DNA of 64,000 nucleotides from Betaproteobacteria bacterium UBA5216. Lineage in GTDB: Bacteria > Pseudomonadota > Gammaproteobacteria > Burkholderiales > SG8-41. The translations under genes were made by a program, and so were the position numbers. A model generated the notes under the pieces. That model was not told the DNA's origin. It saw only the letters and a list, made by a program, of their open reading frames with translations, and made no database searches. Numbering within the stretch: the first letter of the stretch is position 1; each line of letters starts with the position of its first letter. The stretch spans positions 41,459-105,458 of the forward strand of contig DHVE01000066.1 in NCBI GenBank assembly GCA_002412495.1, given 5' to 3'. Positions 7,152 to 16,200 of this stretch are shown in pieces.

Positions 7152-8792
7152 CTATTTGGGCGCAACCCACCGCACCGGCGCCGGCGCAATCTTCCCCGCC
7201 TTCACCCACTCCACCAATTCGCGCTTCAATATCTTGCCGCTGGCGGTGAGCGGAAACGCGTCCATACGGATAAAAAATTCCGGCATGTCGTATTTGGACA
7301 ACCCCGTGTCATTCAGGTGCGCGAGCAATTGATCGGGCGCCACGTCGCTGCCATCGCGCGCGATGATGGCGAGACACACACGCTCGCCCAACCGCTGGTC
7401 GGCCACCGGGAAAGCCGCCGCCTTCAACACCGCCGCGTGTTTTAACGCGAGGTTCTCGATGCGCGACGGATGGATGTTATGCCCGCCGCGAATAATCAGG
7501 TCTTTTTTGCGGCCCACAATTTGCAGGTTGCCGTGTTCATCCATGCGACCCAGATCGCCGCTCATGAACCAGCCGCTCGCGTTGAACGAGTTCTCCGTGG
7601 CCACCTGATTGTTGAAGTAGCCGAGCATCAGCAGCGCGCCGCGTGTACCGATTTCGCCGATGTCGCCAGGCTTGGTCACTTCGATGTCGGGATTTTCCTG
7701 ATCCCACAATCTTGTTTCGTAGCCGTGGCAGGCGCGGCCGCAGGTGGTGGTGATGATCTCCACCGTGTCGTCGGGCATGGTGTATTGATGCGAGCCGTTT
7801 TCGGTCATGCCGTAGATGTTCTGCGGCTTGATGCCCATGTCGAGAAACGCGCGCGCGGTCTGCGGCGGGATGGTCGAGCCGGCCATGTAAAACAAATTGA
7901 CCTTACCCAGATTCGACAGGCCACGCTGTTTGGCGTCCGCCAGAATATCAATCGCGTGCGTGGGCACGCCCATCACATACGTGGCACCTGTTTCCAGCAA
8001 ACCATCGAGCGGTTTCATGCCGGGCTTCAAATCATTCAGCACCAGCTCAAAGCCCGCGCACAGGCTTTGCGCCACCGCCACGGTGGCGATGTGATGCGAC
8101 AACGGGCTGTGGGTGTAAAGCACCGTGCGTTCATCGTGATGCCAGTCATGCACCATCGCGCGGCCATTGGCGAGCAAGGTGTTGTCGGAATGCAGCACGC
8201 CCTTGGGCATACCCGTGGTGCCGGAAGTGAAAGCGAGATAAACGATTTTGTCAGGGTCGGTGTCTACCGGCGGCAGCGCCGTCGGCGCTACGTTCTGCGC
8301 GGGAAAATCCCCCGCATCCAACCGATACACACGCTTCATGGCCGGCAACGCCTTCGCCGCCGCGAACACATCTACCTTGTCCGCGTCCGCGCCATAACCC
8401 GCCTGCGCGAACAATGCCGCCGTCTCGATACGCTCCATCAACGTGACAATTTCACCGACGGTGTAGTTCTGATGCAGCGAGGGATTGCACACGTAACCGT
8501 TGCGCGAACAGGCGAGAAACACCACCGCGGCTTCGACGCGATTGGGCAGCCACACCGAGACGCGCTGGCCGCGCTTCAAACCCGCGGCGTGCATATCGGC
8601 GGCGAGCGCATCGATCCACGCCACCAATTGTTGCCAGGTCAGCCGATGACGGCTGTCACGCAAGGCAAAGGCTTGCGGCCGCGCGCGCGCGTGCTGCGCG
8701 GCGAGCGTGTACAGAGTGTCGTTTTTCCACCAGCCGGCTTCGTAGTAGCGTCGGGCGGTTTGGGGATTGTGTAGTGTCAGTAAGGTAGACAT
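7152..8792 (-). CDS. AMP-dependent acyl-CoA synthetase
   Basis: This 546-residue adenylate-forming ligase has the P-loop-like motif YLAFTSGTTGMPKGVLHSDN, the A5 motif NIYGMTENG, the A7/A8 segment GWFMSGDLGRMDEHGNLQIV and GRKKDLIIRGGHNIHPSRIE, and the C-terminal catalytic Lys in LTASGKILKRELVEW. It activates a free carboxylic acid to its CoA thioester at the cost of ATP to AMP, the entry step of the pathway encoded around it. The general layout, with RRYYEAGWWKNDTLYTLAAQ at the N-terminus, resembles medium-chain and cyclohexanecarboxylate-type ligases (AliA group), but substrate cannot be read from sequence. It follows repeat element B and precedes the hydratase gene by 12 bases. Confidence 0.92.
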   Translation of the reverse strand: MSTLLTLHNPQTARRYYEAGWWKNDTLYTLAAQHARARPQAFALRDSRHRLTWQQLVAWIDALAADMHAAGLKRGQRVSVWLPNRVEAAVVFLACSRNGYVCNPSLHQNYTVGEIVTLMERIETAALFAQAGYGADADKVDVFAAAKALPAMKRVYRLDAGDFPAQNVAPTALPPVDTDPDKIVYLAFTSGTTGMPKGVLHSDNTLLANGRAMVHDWHHDERTVLYTHSPLSHHIATVAVAQSLCAGFELVLNDLKPGMKPLDGLLETGATYVMGVPTHAIDILADAKQRGLSNLGKVNLFYMAGSTIPPQTARAFLDMGIKPQNIYGMTENGSHQYTMPDDTVEIITTTCGRACHGYETRLWDQENPDIEVTKPGDIGEIGTRGALLMLGYFNNQVATENSFNASGWFMSGDLGRMDEHGNLQIVGRKKDLIIRGGHNIHPSRIENLALKHAAVLKAAAFPVADQRLGERVCLAIIARDGSDVAPDQLLAHLNDTGLSKYDMPEFFIRMDAFPLTASGKILKRELVEWVKAGKIAPAPVRWVAPK

Positions 8793-8804
8793 CTAAAACC
8801 TGTT

Positions 8805-8993
8805 TGCCGCAGATTTCACTGATTTACACAGATAAAATCTCCACTGTCGTTCCCGCGAAAGCGGGAACCCATAACACAGTGCCACTTGCGTTAGGGTTCC
8901 CCATCCTACATTCCCCAAGGGGAAGGGGATACCCGCTTTCGCGGGAATGACGGGTGTGGGTTTTAAACCGCGTTCATCTGTGAAATCTGTGGC
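8805..8993. repeat. Nested palindromic intergenic repeat element B
   Basis: The outer arms are GCCGCAGATTTCACTGAT on the left and ATCTGTGAAATCTGTGGC on the right, inverted with two mismatches. Inside are two copies of the GTCrTTCCCGCgaaaGCGGGAA palindrome in opposite orientation (about 8845-8869 and 8931-8952). The layout matches element A, with the same kind of arms and the same core, but the core here is doubled. It fills the gap between the BadI-like gene and the ligase gene. Confidence 0.85.
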
Positions 8994-9018
8994 TAAGTAT
9001 TTGACGTTGAAGTTGAAC

Positions 9019-9798
9019 TCAGTGCCCAAACGTATCCGTATCCGGCTTGCGTTTACCCCGGAACGATGCGCCCAACTCTTTCGACTCATCCGTATCCAGG
9101 TACAAGCGCAACAACAAATCATGCGACACGCGCGCAAGACCGGATACGCCGGTATGCCTTGCCGTGAACGCGGCTTTGAGTGAAGCCAGCGCGAACGCGC
9201 CGCGATCGGCGATTTCCAGTGCCATCTTGCGGGTTTCTTCTTTCAGCTTGTCATCGGGAACGACCTTGTTGATAAGGCCGATCTCCAGCGCCTCTTTCGA
9301 GGACAGACGCGGATTGGCGAACCACATTTCCTTGGCCTTCTTCTTGCCAACCAGGTCTTCGAGATACCAGGTGCCGTAGCCCGCGTCGAAACTGCCCATC
9401 ATCGGGCCTACCTGGCGGAACACCGCGCTTTCCTTGGCGATGGTGATATCGCACATCACTTGCAGCACTTGCCCGCCGCCCACCGCGTAGCCGTTGACCA
9501 TGGCGATCACCGGCTTTTGCAGACGCTCCAGACTTTCATAAATTTCCAGCGTCGGCAGCATACCGGCGTAAAGGGTGGTGTCTTCAAGACCATCCTTGCG
9601 CCCGCCGATGCAGAAAAATTTGTCGCCCGCGCCGGTGATGACCAGCACGCGCGTGCGTGTCTCGCGGCGGATGTCGTTGATGCAGTCACGAATTTCGTGA
9701 CACATCTCGGCAGTAAACATATTGCCATCGTCCGGGCGGTTGAGCGTCAACCAGCCGATGGCGCCTTCTTCTTCATAAATGATTGTTTTAAAAGACAT
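9019..9798 (-). CDS. BadI/MenB-type crotonase, probable 2-ketocycloalkane-carboxyl-CoA hydrolase
   Basis: This 259-residue crotonase-fold protein belongs to the MenB/BadI branch. It lacks the two catalytic glutamates of hydratases: NGYAVGGGQVL has Gln in place of the first. In the second region it has FRQVGPMMGSFDAGYGTWYL, where the Asp (about 138) corresponds to the catalytic Asp of MenB and BadI, and it ends with the LYLDTDESKEL segment (Tyr about 233) shared with BadI. BadI of Rhodopseudomonas opens the ring of 2-ketocyclohexane-carboxyl-CoA to pimelyl-CoA by a retro-Dieckmann reaction. That role fits this operon; naphthoate-synthase-like or steroid-ring hydrolase activity are alternatives. 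It is 2 bases after the CoA-transferase gene. Confidence 0.8.
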   Translation of the reverse strand: MSFKTIIYEEEGAIGWLTLNRPDDGNMFTAEMCHEIRDCINDIRRETRTRVLVITGAGDKFFCIGGRKDGLEDTTLYAGMLPTLEIYESLERLQKPVIAMVNGYAVGGGQVLQVMCDITIAKESAVFRQVGPMMGSFDAGYGTWYLEDLVGKKKAKEMWFANPRLSSKEALEIGLINKVVPDDKLKEETRKMALEIADRGAFALASLKAAFTARHTGVSGLARVSHDLLLRLYLDTDESKELGASFRGKRKPDTDTFGH

Positions 9799-9800
9799 TT

Positions 9801-11093
9801 TTAGATAACCTTGTTCTCTTTTAGTTTGGACACTTTAACCGCATCGTAGCCCAGCAAACCACCCAGCACCGCCTCATTGTGTTCACCCAACAACGGCGGC
9901 GCACTTCGCCAACTCGCGTTGTTGTCGTCCACCGCGATGCCCAAACCGACCTGCGGAATTTTTCGCGTGCCTTCCTTGCTTGCGTGTACTGCGGTGTAAA
10001 ACAACCCGCGCGCCATCAACTCGGTGTCGCTCGCCACTTCGTCGGCGCTGTTCACCGGGCCGGCGGGCACGTTGTGCTGTACAAAGAGTTTCAGCCAGTG
10101 TTCGCGCGGTTGCGTCAGCAATACTGCCTGCGTTTTTTCAACGATCTCGGCGCGCACTTCGCAGCGCTTCGCATTGGTGGCATAGCGTGGATCGTCGGCC
10201 ACCGCCGGTTGCCCCACGGCCTGCCAGAAGCGTTTGAAGATACCGTCGTTGCCCAGGCCCAGTGTAATCGGCCGGTCTTGCGTATCAAACGTTTGATACA
10301 CCGAAATCACGCTGTCTTTCGCACCGCTGCGGTGCGACACGATGCCGGAACCGAGATACGGCACGATACGCGGCGACATGAAACGCGTCATGCTGTCGAT
10401 CATGGCAATGTCGATTTTGTGGCCCCTACCCGAACGCTGGCGATCAAACAATGCCGCCAAAGTGGCATAAGCCGCATCCATGCCCGCGATCAAATCCGCC
10501 GCCGGCGTGCCGACTTTCTGAGGCGGGCTGTCAGCCTCGCCGGTTAAATCCATCACGCCGCTATACCCCTCGGCAATCAGGTCGTAGCACGGAAAATCCT
10601 TCCGCGCGCCCTTCAATCCAAAGCCCGACAGCGACACATGCACGATGTCCGCGCGCACCGCCGCGAGGGCAGCGTGATCGACACCCAGTTTTTTCTGTAC
10701 TCGATCCGTGAGGTTGACGATCACCACATCCACGCGGCGGACGATGTCGTGCAGCACTGCGCGCCCGGCGTCGCTGGTGTAATCGAGCGTGACGCTTTGC
10801 TTGTTGCGGTTCACACTCAAAAACCACAGTGATTCGCCATCCAGCCACGGTGGCCCCCACGCGCGGCAATCGTCGCCCTTGCCCGGACGCTCGATCTTGA
10901 TGACTTCTGCGCCCATGTCGCCCAGCAGCATTGCCGCGTACGGTCCCGCAATTGACGTCGTCAAATCCAGCACGGTAACGCCCTTCAACAGCGCGAGCGG
11001 CGCGCCACTGGGTGGGGCGGGTAATTTATCGAGTGGCAACACAGCGTATCCAGTCAAGGCATGGAGGATGATTTCAGCGGGCGCTACCCGCAT
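9801..11093 (-). CDS. CaiB/BaiF family CoA transferase
   Basis: This protein of up to 430 residues is a class III CoA transferase. The family core starts at LLKGVTVLDLTTSIAGPYAA. The segment CYDLIAEGYSGVMDLTGE carries the Asp that forms the acyl-aspartyl intermediate in formyl-CoA transferase, and VGTPAADLIAGMDAAYA follows. Unlike the racemase-like paralogue at 1561-2697 it lacks the HDINY motif, so CoA transfer between acids is the better guess. The ATG at 11093 overlaps the 3' end of the upstream gene and lacks a clear ribosome site; a GTG at 11042 is a credible alternative, leaving 413 residues. Confidence 0.85.
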   Translation of the reverse strand: MRVAPAEIILHALTGYAVLPLDKLPAPPSGAPLALLKGVTVLDLTTSIAGPYAAMLLGDMGAEVIKIERPGKGDDCRAWGPPWLDGESLWFLSVNRNKQSVTLDYTSDAGRAVLHDIVRRVDVVIVNLTDRVQKKLGVDHAALAAVRADIVHVSLSGFGLKGARKDFPCYDLIAEGYSGVMDLTGEADSPPQKVGTPAADLIAGMDAAYATLAALFDRQRSGRGHKIDIAMIDSMTRFMSPRIVPYLGSGIVSHRSGAKDSVISVYQTFDTQDRPITLGLGNDGIFKRFWQAVGQPAVADDPRYATNAKRCEVRAEIVEKTQAVLLTQPREHWLKLFVQHNVPAGPVNSADEVASDTELMARGLFYTAVHASKEGTRKIPQVGLGIAVDDNNASWRSAPPLLGEHNEAVLGGLLGYDAVKVSKLKENKVI

Positions 11094-11484
11094 TCAACGC
11101 GTCGTCGTAGGCTTTTGCGGCGGCGGATTCCTTGGCCTTTGCGGCGTCGCGCGCCTTGGCCAAATTCGCGAGATTGCCCTTCAGCGCATCGGCGCGCTTT
11201 TGCGCATCGCGATAGACGTCATCGGCATTCACGTAGTCCTGCTCCGCCAGTTTGCTTTCGTATCGCGCCTGCTCCAGCGCGCGATACGCCGCGCTAGTAC
11301 GCTGCTGCTGCGGCAGCGATGTACCGGCACCGGCGCCACGCTCCTCGACTTGCGCGCGTTGGGGCTTGGCGGCGGGTGGTGCTGCCGGTGCGGCGGCGGG
11401 CGGCGTCTGCGCGCCGGCCATGCCCGCCCACAAACACAGGAGCGGAGCGACCAGCACGCAACGAGAAGACGAACGCACAAACAT
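11074..11484 (-). CDS. Small secreted coiled-coil protein of unknown function
   Basis: The predicted 136-residue protein has an N-terminal Sec signal ending near GMAGAQ (residues 1-26), an Ala/Pro-rich linker (about 27-45), and then a charged helical segment rich in Ala, Lys and Glu with heptad-like spacing (ALEQARYESKLAEQDYVNAD onward) that probably forms a coiled coil in the periplasm. I recognise no family. The gene lies 2 bases after the quinone oxidoreductase gene and overlaps the possible start of the CoA-transferase gene, so it is carried within the catabolic operon without an obvious enzymatic role. A cell-envelope or scaffolding role is only a guess. Confidence 0.65.
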   Translation of the reverse strand: MFVRSSSRCVLVAPLLCLWAGMAGAQTPPAAAPAAPPAAKPQRAQVEERGAGAGTSLPQQQRTSAAYRALEQARYESKLAEQDYVNADDVYRDAQKRADALKGNLANLAKARDAAKAKESAAAKAYDDALNAGSAR

Positions 11485-11486
11485 GC

Positions 11487-12470
11487 TTACGGCAGCAACA
11501 CCGTTGATCCGGTAGTCTTGCGGCCTTCAAGATCACGATGGGCCTGCGCCGCTTCGCGCAGCGGGTAGGTCTGATTAATTGAAATTTTTACCGCGCCCTT
11601 TTTTACCACGGAGAACAAATCCCGCGCAGCGGCATCCAGGTCTTCGCGCGTCGCGGTGTAATTCACCAGCGTCGGCCGCGTCAGGAACAGCGAACCTTTC
11701 TGCGCGAGCAGCCCGATATTCACCGGCGGCACCGCACCCGAGGCATTACCGAAGCTCGCCATCATGCCCAGCGGCGAAAGGCAATCGAGCGACTCCATGA
11801 ATGTTTCTTTGCCGATGCCGTCGTAGACCACCGGCACGCCACGTCCCTTGGTGATATCGCGCACACGCTGCGAAATTTTCTCATTGGCGGCGACAATCAC
11901 ATGCTTGCAGCCGGCTTTTTTCGCTGCCGTAACCTTGGCGTCACTGCCCACCGTGCCGATCACCATGGCGCCCAGATGCTTGCCCCATTGACACAAAATC
12001 TGCCCCACGCCGCCGGCCGCCGCGTGCACCAATATCGTGTCGCCTTTTTTCACCTTATACGTGCGGCGCAGCAGATACCACGCGGTCATGCCTTTCAGCA
12101 TCATGGCCGCCGCCGCTTGATCGCTGATGCCAGCGGGAATTTTCACCAGCCGCGCCGCCGGGCGTATCAACACTTCGGCATAGGCGCCGATCGGTTGTGC
12201 ATAGGCCACGCGATCTCCCGCCTTAAAGCCCTTCACTTTGGGCCCCACCGCTTCGATCACGCCCGCGCCTTCGGAGCCCAGCGTCAGCGGCATCGGCATC
12301 GGATAGAGTCCGCTGCGATGATAGGTGTCGATAAAGTTAAGACCAATCGCGGTATTGCGCACACGAACTTCGCCGGGGCCCGGGTCACCCACCATCACCT
12401 CTTCCCATTGCAGGACTTCGGGACCGCCGGTCTGATGCGCGCGTATGGCGCGCGACGTAACAGATGTCAT
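11487..12470 (-). CDS. qor: NADPH:quinone oxidoreductase (zeta-crystallin type)
   Basis: This complete 327-residue zinc-free medium-chain reductase starts MTSVTSRAIRAHQTGGPEVL and has the family signatures GLNFIDTYHRSGLYPMPMPL, LGSEGAGVIEAVGPKVKGF and the NADPH motif ILVHAAAGGVGQILCQWGKHLGA. It reduces quinones, or reactive alkenals, with NADPH. I chose the start at 12470 because AAGGAG lies 7 bases before it; the longer reading frame upstream lacks a ribosome site. It looks like the first gene of the long minus-strand operon, since the next 296 bases carry no gene. A second, partial quinone oxidoreductase is encoded at 1-500. Confidence 0.92.
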   Translation of the reverse strand: MTSVTSRAIRAHQTGGPEVLQWEEVMVGDPGPGEVRVRNTAIGLNFIDTYHRSGLYPMPMPLTLGSEGAGVIEAVGPKVKGFKAGDRVAYAQPIGAYAEVLIRPAARLVKIPAGISDQAAAAMMLKGMTAWYLLRRTYKVKKGDTILVHAAAGGVGQILCQWGKHLGAMVIGTVGSDAKVTAAKKAGCKHVIVAANEKISQRVRDITKGRGVPVVYDGIGKETFMESLDCLSPLGMMASFGNASGAVPPVNIGLLAQKGSLFLTRPTLVNYTATREDLDAAARDLFSVVKKGAVKISINQTYPLREAAQAHRDLEGRKTTGSTVLLP

Positions 12471-12766
12471 GGTGTATCTCCTTGTTTTATATTGACAATA
12501 ACAGAAGCGCCGCCGGAAATGGCCGGGCGAGGACACGAGGCTTTATTGTATAGAAAAATCTCGGCCACGGCGTTACGCCATCGCCAAATTGACGATAGTG
12601 GCTGAACTATTACCAGACGCGCAGTATGCAAGCCTTTTACAGGACGGGCACGCGCGAATCACATCCGGTATCGGCACCCCTGTTACACGCTATTTTACGC
12701 GCTGGCGATTGCAGCACAGCCGGGCCGAGCCAGACCCAGGACTGCCGATTCCACTGAAGTACGCAC
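12471..12766. other. Intergenic stretch without a recognisable gene
   Basis: These 296 bases lie between the receiver gene and qor, both on the minus strand. Near the qor side the sequence is AT-rich (TATACAATAAAG read on the minus strand around 12545), which could be part of a promoter for the downstream operon, but I find no convincing -35 partner. I see no terminator, repeat or RNA gene. Confidence 0.5.
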
Positions 12767-13252
12767 TCACGCATCCGGCTTTTGCAATCGGAGACGCAAC
12801 CGGCGCTCCAACTCCTGCTCCAGATAAGCGTTTTGATCCTTGAGGTAATCGCGCGCGCCTTTGAGCATCAGGTGCGTACGCACACGCGCCTTGAGTATCG
12901 GCGGCGAAATCGGCTTGGCGATGTAATCAACCGCGCCCACGTCGAAACCTTTTTCCTCGTCTTCGATCTCAACCTTGGCCGTCAAGAAAATGACCGGTAT
13001 CTCCGCCGTGATTTGATCGGCCTTGAGCCGTCTGCAGACTTCATAACCGTCCATTTCCGGCATCATAATATCGAGCAGAATCAAATCCGGCATCGGCAGC
13101 GTCGCCGCGATCTTAAGGGCCGCCTCCCCACGATTGGCGATTTTCACGCGATAGTCATCCTTCAGCAGGCCGTGAATCAGCTGCAGGTTCTCCGGCGTAT
13201 CGTCCACCGCCAGGATCGTTTGTTTCTCGGTAAAGTCCAGTGCGTCGGCCAT
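12767..13252 (-). CDS. Response regulator receiver protein
   Basis: This 161-residue single-domain CheY-like protein has the acidic pair in ILAVDDTPENL (Asp17-18), the phosphoacceptor Asp61 in LILLDIMMPEMDGYEV, the Thr in PVIFLTAK and the Lys in DYIAKPISPP. After the receiver domain comes a charged helix, ARDYLKDQNAYLEQELERRL, of the type that links receivers to HD-GYP or GGDEF domains, but the protein stops there with no output domain. It lies 15 bases after the hybrid kinase gene, so the pair form one phosphorelay operon, with the kinase HPt domain as likely phosphate donor. The signal output is unknown. Confidence 0.88.
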   Translation of the reverse strand: MADALDFTEKQTILAVDDTPENLQLIHGLLKDDYRVKIANRGEAALKIAATLPMPDLILLDIMMPEMDGYEVCRRLKADQITAEIPVIFLTAKVEIEDEEKGFDVGAVDYIAKPISPPILKARVRTHLMLKGARDYLKDQNAYLEQELERRLRLRLQKPDA

Positions 13253-13267
13253 GATGTTATCCCCTGA

Positions 13268-16200
13268 TCAAAGTTGGATACTGCAGGCTGTCAAGGCGGC
13301 GTCCAGTTCGGATAACGCAGCCTCAAAATCAAAACTGTTGACCAATTTCTCGAGATTTCTGTAGGCATCCGCTCGCAGCACCGTACGCAACCCGCCGGAA
13401 TGCTCGGCCAGCACGTCCAGTGCTTCCGCATCGTTGCCGGCCAGCAAACGCCTCAGTCGCCGCAATTCCGGCAACAGCTGTTCGGCATCCACCGCCCCCG
13501 CCTCGTGCGCTTCCGCGGCATCCCCTAACACCGCTTTCAGCCGGCCTATCATCTCGTCAAGCACCTGCTCGCCGCGTGCCAGCAATTCCGGCGTTTCATC
13601 GCTCGCGCGAATGGCCTGCTCCAAATTCGCCCACGCCGCCTGCACCGCACCAGCACCAATATTACCCGATACCCCCTTGACCGTGTGCGCAAGACGCTCC
13701 GCCGTTGCCCGGTCACCCGATGCAATGGCCGCACGCACCGCGCCGATTGCACCAGTTTGCCCTTCAACGAATTTGCGCAGAATATTTAGGTAAAGCTGCT
13801 TGTTGCCCGCCGTACGCTTCAGTCCAGATAGGGTATCCAGTCCGTCGATAGCGGGGATGTCTTCCGCGGTGGCTGGCGCGGACGTCACCGAGTTCGCCGT
13901 GCCGCGCCGCTTGGACCATTGGGCTATCGTACGGTACAACACATCGGGATCAATCGGTTTGGTAATGTGATCCTGCATGCCGAGTTCCATGCAGCGCTGG
14001 CGCTCCTCGACCATCGCATGCGCCGTCATCGCAACCACCGGCACTGCATCGAATCGTTTGTCTTCGCGCAGAAGAACAATTGCCTGATAGCCATCAAGCA
14101 CTGGCATCTGCAAGTCCATGAACACCACATCATAGTAATCAGGCCCTGCGGCCGCCAGTTTATCCAGGGCTTCCTGCCCGTTATTCGCCAGTTCTACAAT
14201 CACGCCTTCGGACTGCATGAGCTCAACGGCGATTTGCTGGTTGATTTCGTTGTCCTCGGTCAGCAGCACCCTGAGACCGGATATCTCGTATGACGCGCTT
14301 CGCGTCCCGTCAGATGCGTTTTGCCGGTTCTGCGCCGCGGGATCGACACCAAACCACGCAGTAAATATAAACGTGCTGCCGACACCCGCCTGGGATTCAA
14401 CCCACACCGTGCCCCCCATCATCTCGACCAGCCGTTTGGTAATCGTCAGCCCCAGGCCGGTGCCGCCATACTTGCGCGTGGTGGAACCATCGGCTTGCGA
14501 GAACGCTTGAAATAATCGACCTTGCTGTTCGGGCGTCATGCCGATGCCGGTGTCGCGCACCGAAATCCTGACTTGAATCTTGCCTTCGGCGCGCGCCAGT
14601 TCTTCCACCTCAATGACGATGCCGCCCTTCTCGGTGAATTTAACGGCGTTGTTCACCAGATTGACGAGAATCTGCCCCAGGCGCAGCGGATCGCCCAGCA
14701 AGTTCCTCGGCACCCCGGCGGGCACCTGCATCGAAAGCGCCAGCCCTTTGTCACTGACTTTCTGACCTACCAGCGTGGTGAGATTACCCAGCACCTGATC
14801 AAGCGAAAATGCAACCGTTTCCATGTCGAGCTTGCCGGCCTCGATCTTGGAAAAATCAAGTATGTCGTTGATGATCCCCAGCAAAGAGGTGCCCGCATTA
14901 TGTATTTTTTGCACGTAGTCGCGCTGCCGCGCATTGAGTCCGGCTTTTAATGCCAGGTACGACATGCCGATAATCGCGTTCATCGGCGTGCGAATCTCGT
15001 GACTCATATTGGCAAGAAACATCGACTTCGCCTTGGTGGCCTCTTCGGCCGCCGTGCGCGCCTGTCGTTGTGCGGTCACATCGTAGAACCAGCACAACCT
15101 CGCCGGTTCCCCCTTGAATTCGGTCGGATAGTAAGTCGCCAGCACCCATATGTCCGTCCCGTCGGCCGCGCGCAACCCCACTTCAAGATTTGAAATCGCC
15201 TCGCCGGCATGAAGTCGCCGCGATATCGACCGGTAGTCGTCGGAATTTTGATAAAGCAGGGAAGGATCGGACGCCATGGCCGCATTCAATTCCACCTTGA
15301 ATGTGTCGGCATACGCCCGGTTGGCGAAAACGATGCGCCCGTCCGCATCGCGCGCAATGCGAATCGCGATTGGACTGGTTTCAAGCATTTGCCGCAAACG
15401 TTGCTCGCTTTCTTTTAACTCGGCAGTGGTCGCTTCCAGTTCGCTCGTTCTTGTCGCGACGCGCGCCTCGAGCTCATTGTTTGCCTGTTCAAGCGCCTGC
15501 GTGAATTGCAGCAGCCGCTTGCGCGCCTCGTCCATCGAGTCCGACAAAGTCCTCACCTCGCGCAATCGCGAATTCAACGTAATCGGACGATCCAGCTGCA
15601 TCTGCCCGATGCGCGTACTTTCTTTTGCCAGATGCTCCAGCGGGTAACTAAAACGGCGGGATACGCGCAGCGCGATAAAAAGTCCGGCGGCGATGACAAA
15701 AGCCAGGATCAGCGCCATGGAAAAAGCGCCTTGGCGAATCGCATCGGGCAGAAAATCGCTCAGCGGTGCCACACTGGCAGAGACAAATTGCGTGCTTCCG
15801 AACGGTATGGAAATAAACTGGGCAAAATAAGGTGCGCCTTCCGAAGTCTGAAATTGAAACGCTTTCCCATAACCACGTCCCGACCGGTCCCATATCCGCG
15901 TCGCCGCACCCAAGATGGGAAAGGGCGTTTCACTTATTTTCTTGAGAACCACATTGCGAATGTTATCGTCGGTCAGTGCACCTCTTCCACTGGGATGCGT
16001 TACCAATTTGAGGTCGTCGGTCAACATCACCGTGGCACCTTTTCCGCCGATACCCAGCGCCAAGGCTTGCTTGGACAAATCGGTTAGTTTTATATCGTAC
16101 GCAATAACGTAATCCATTTGAGTCTTGGAATCACGCCAGCGCGCCGACGCGGTTATCCCCGGATCTTTTGTGGTGAAAAAAATATAGGGATCCGTCCAGT

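Noticed and set aside
12589..12843. An 84-codon plus-strand frame between qor and the receiver gene
   Set aside because: It overlaps the receiver gene antisense, has no ribosome site, and its composition does not resemble a protein.
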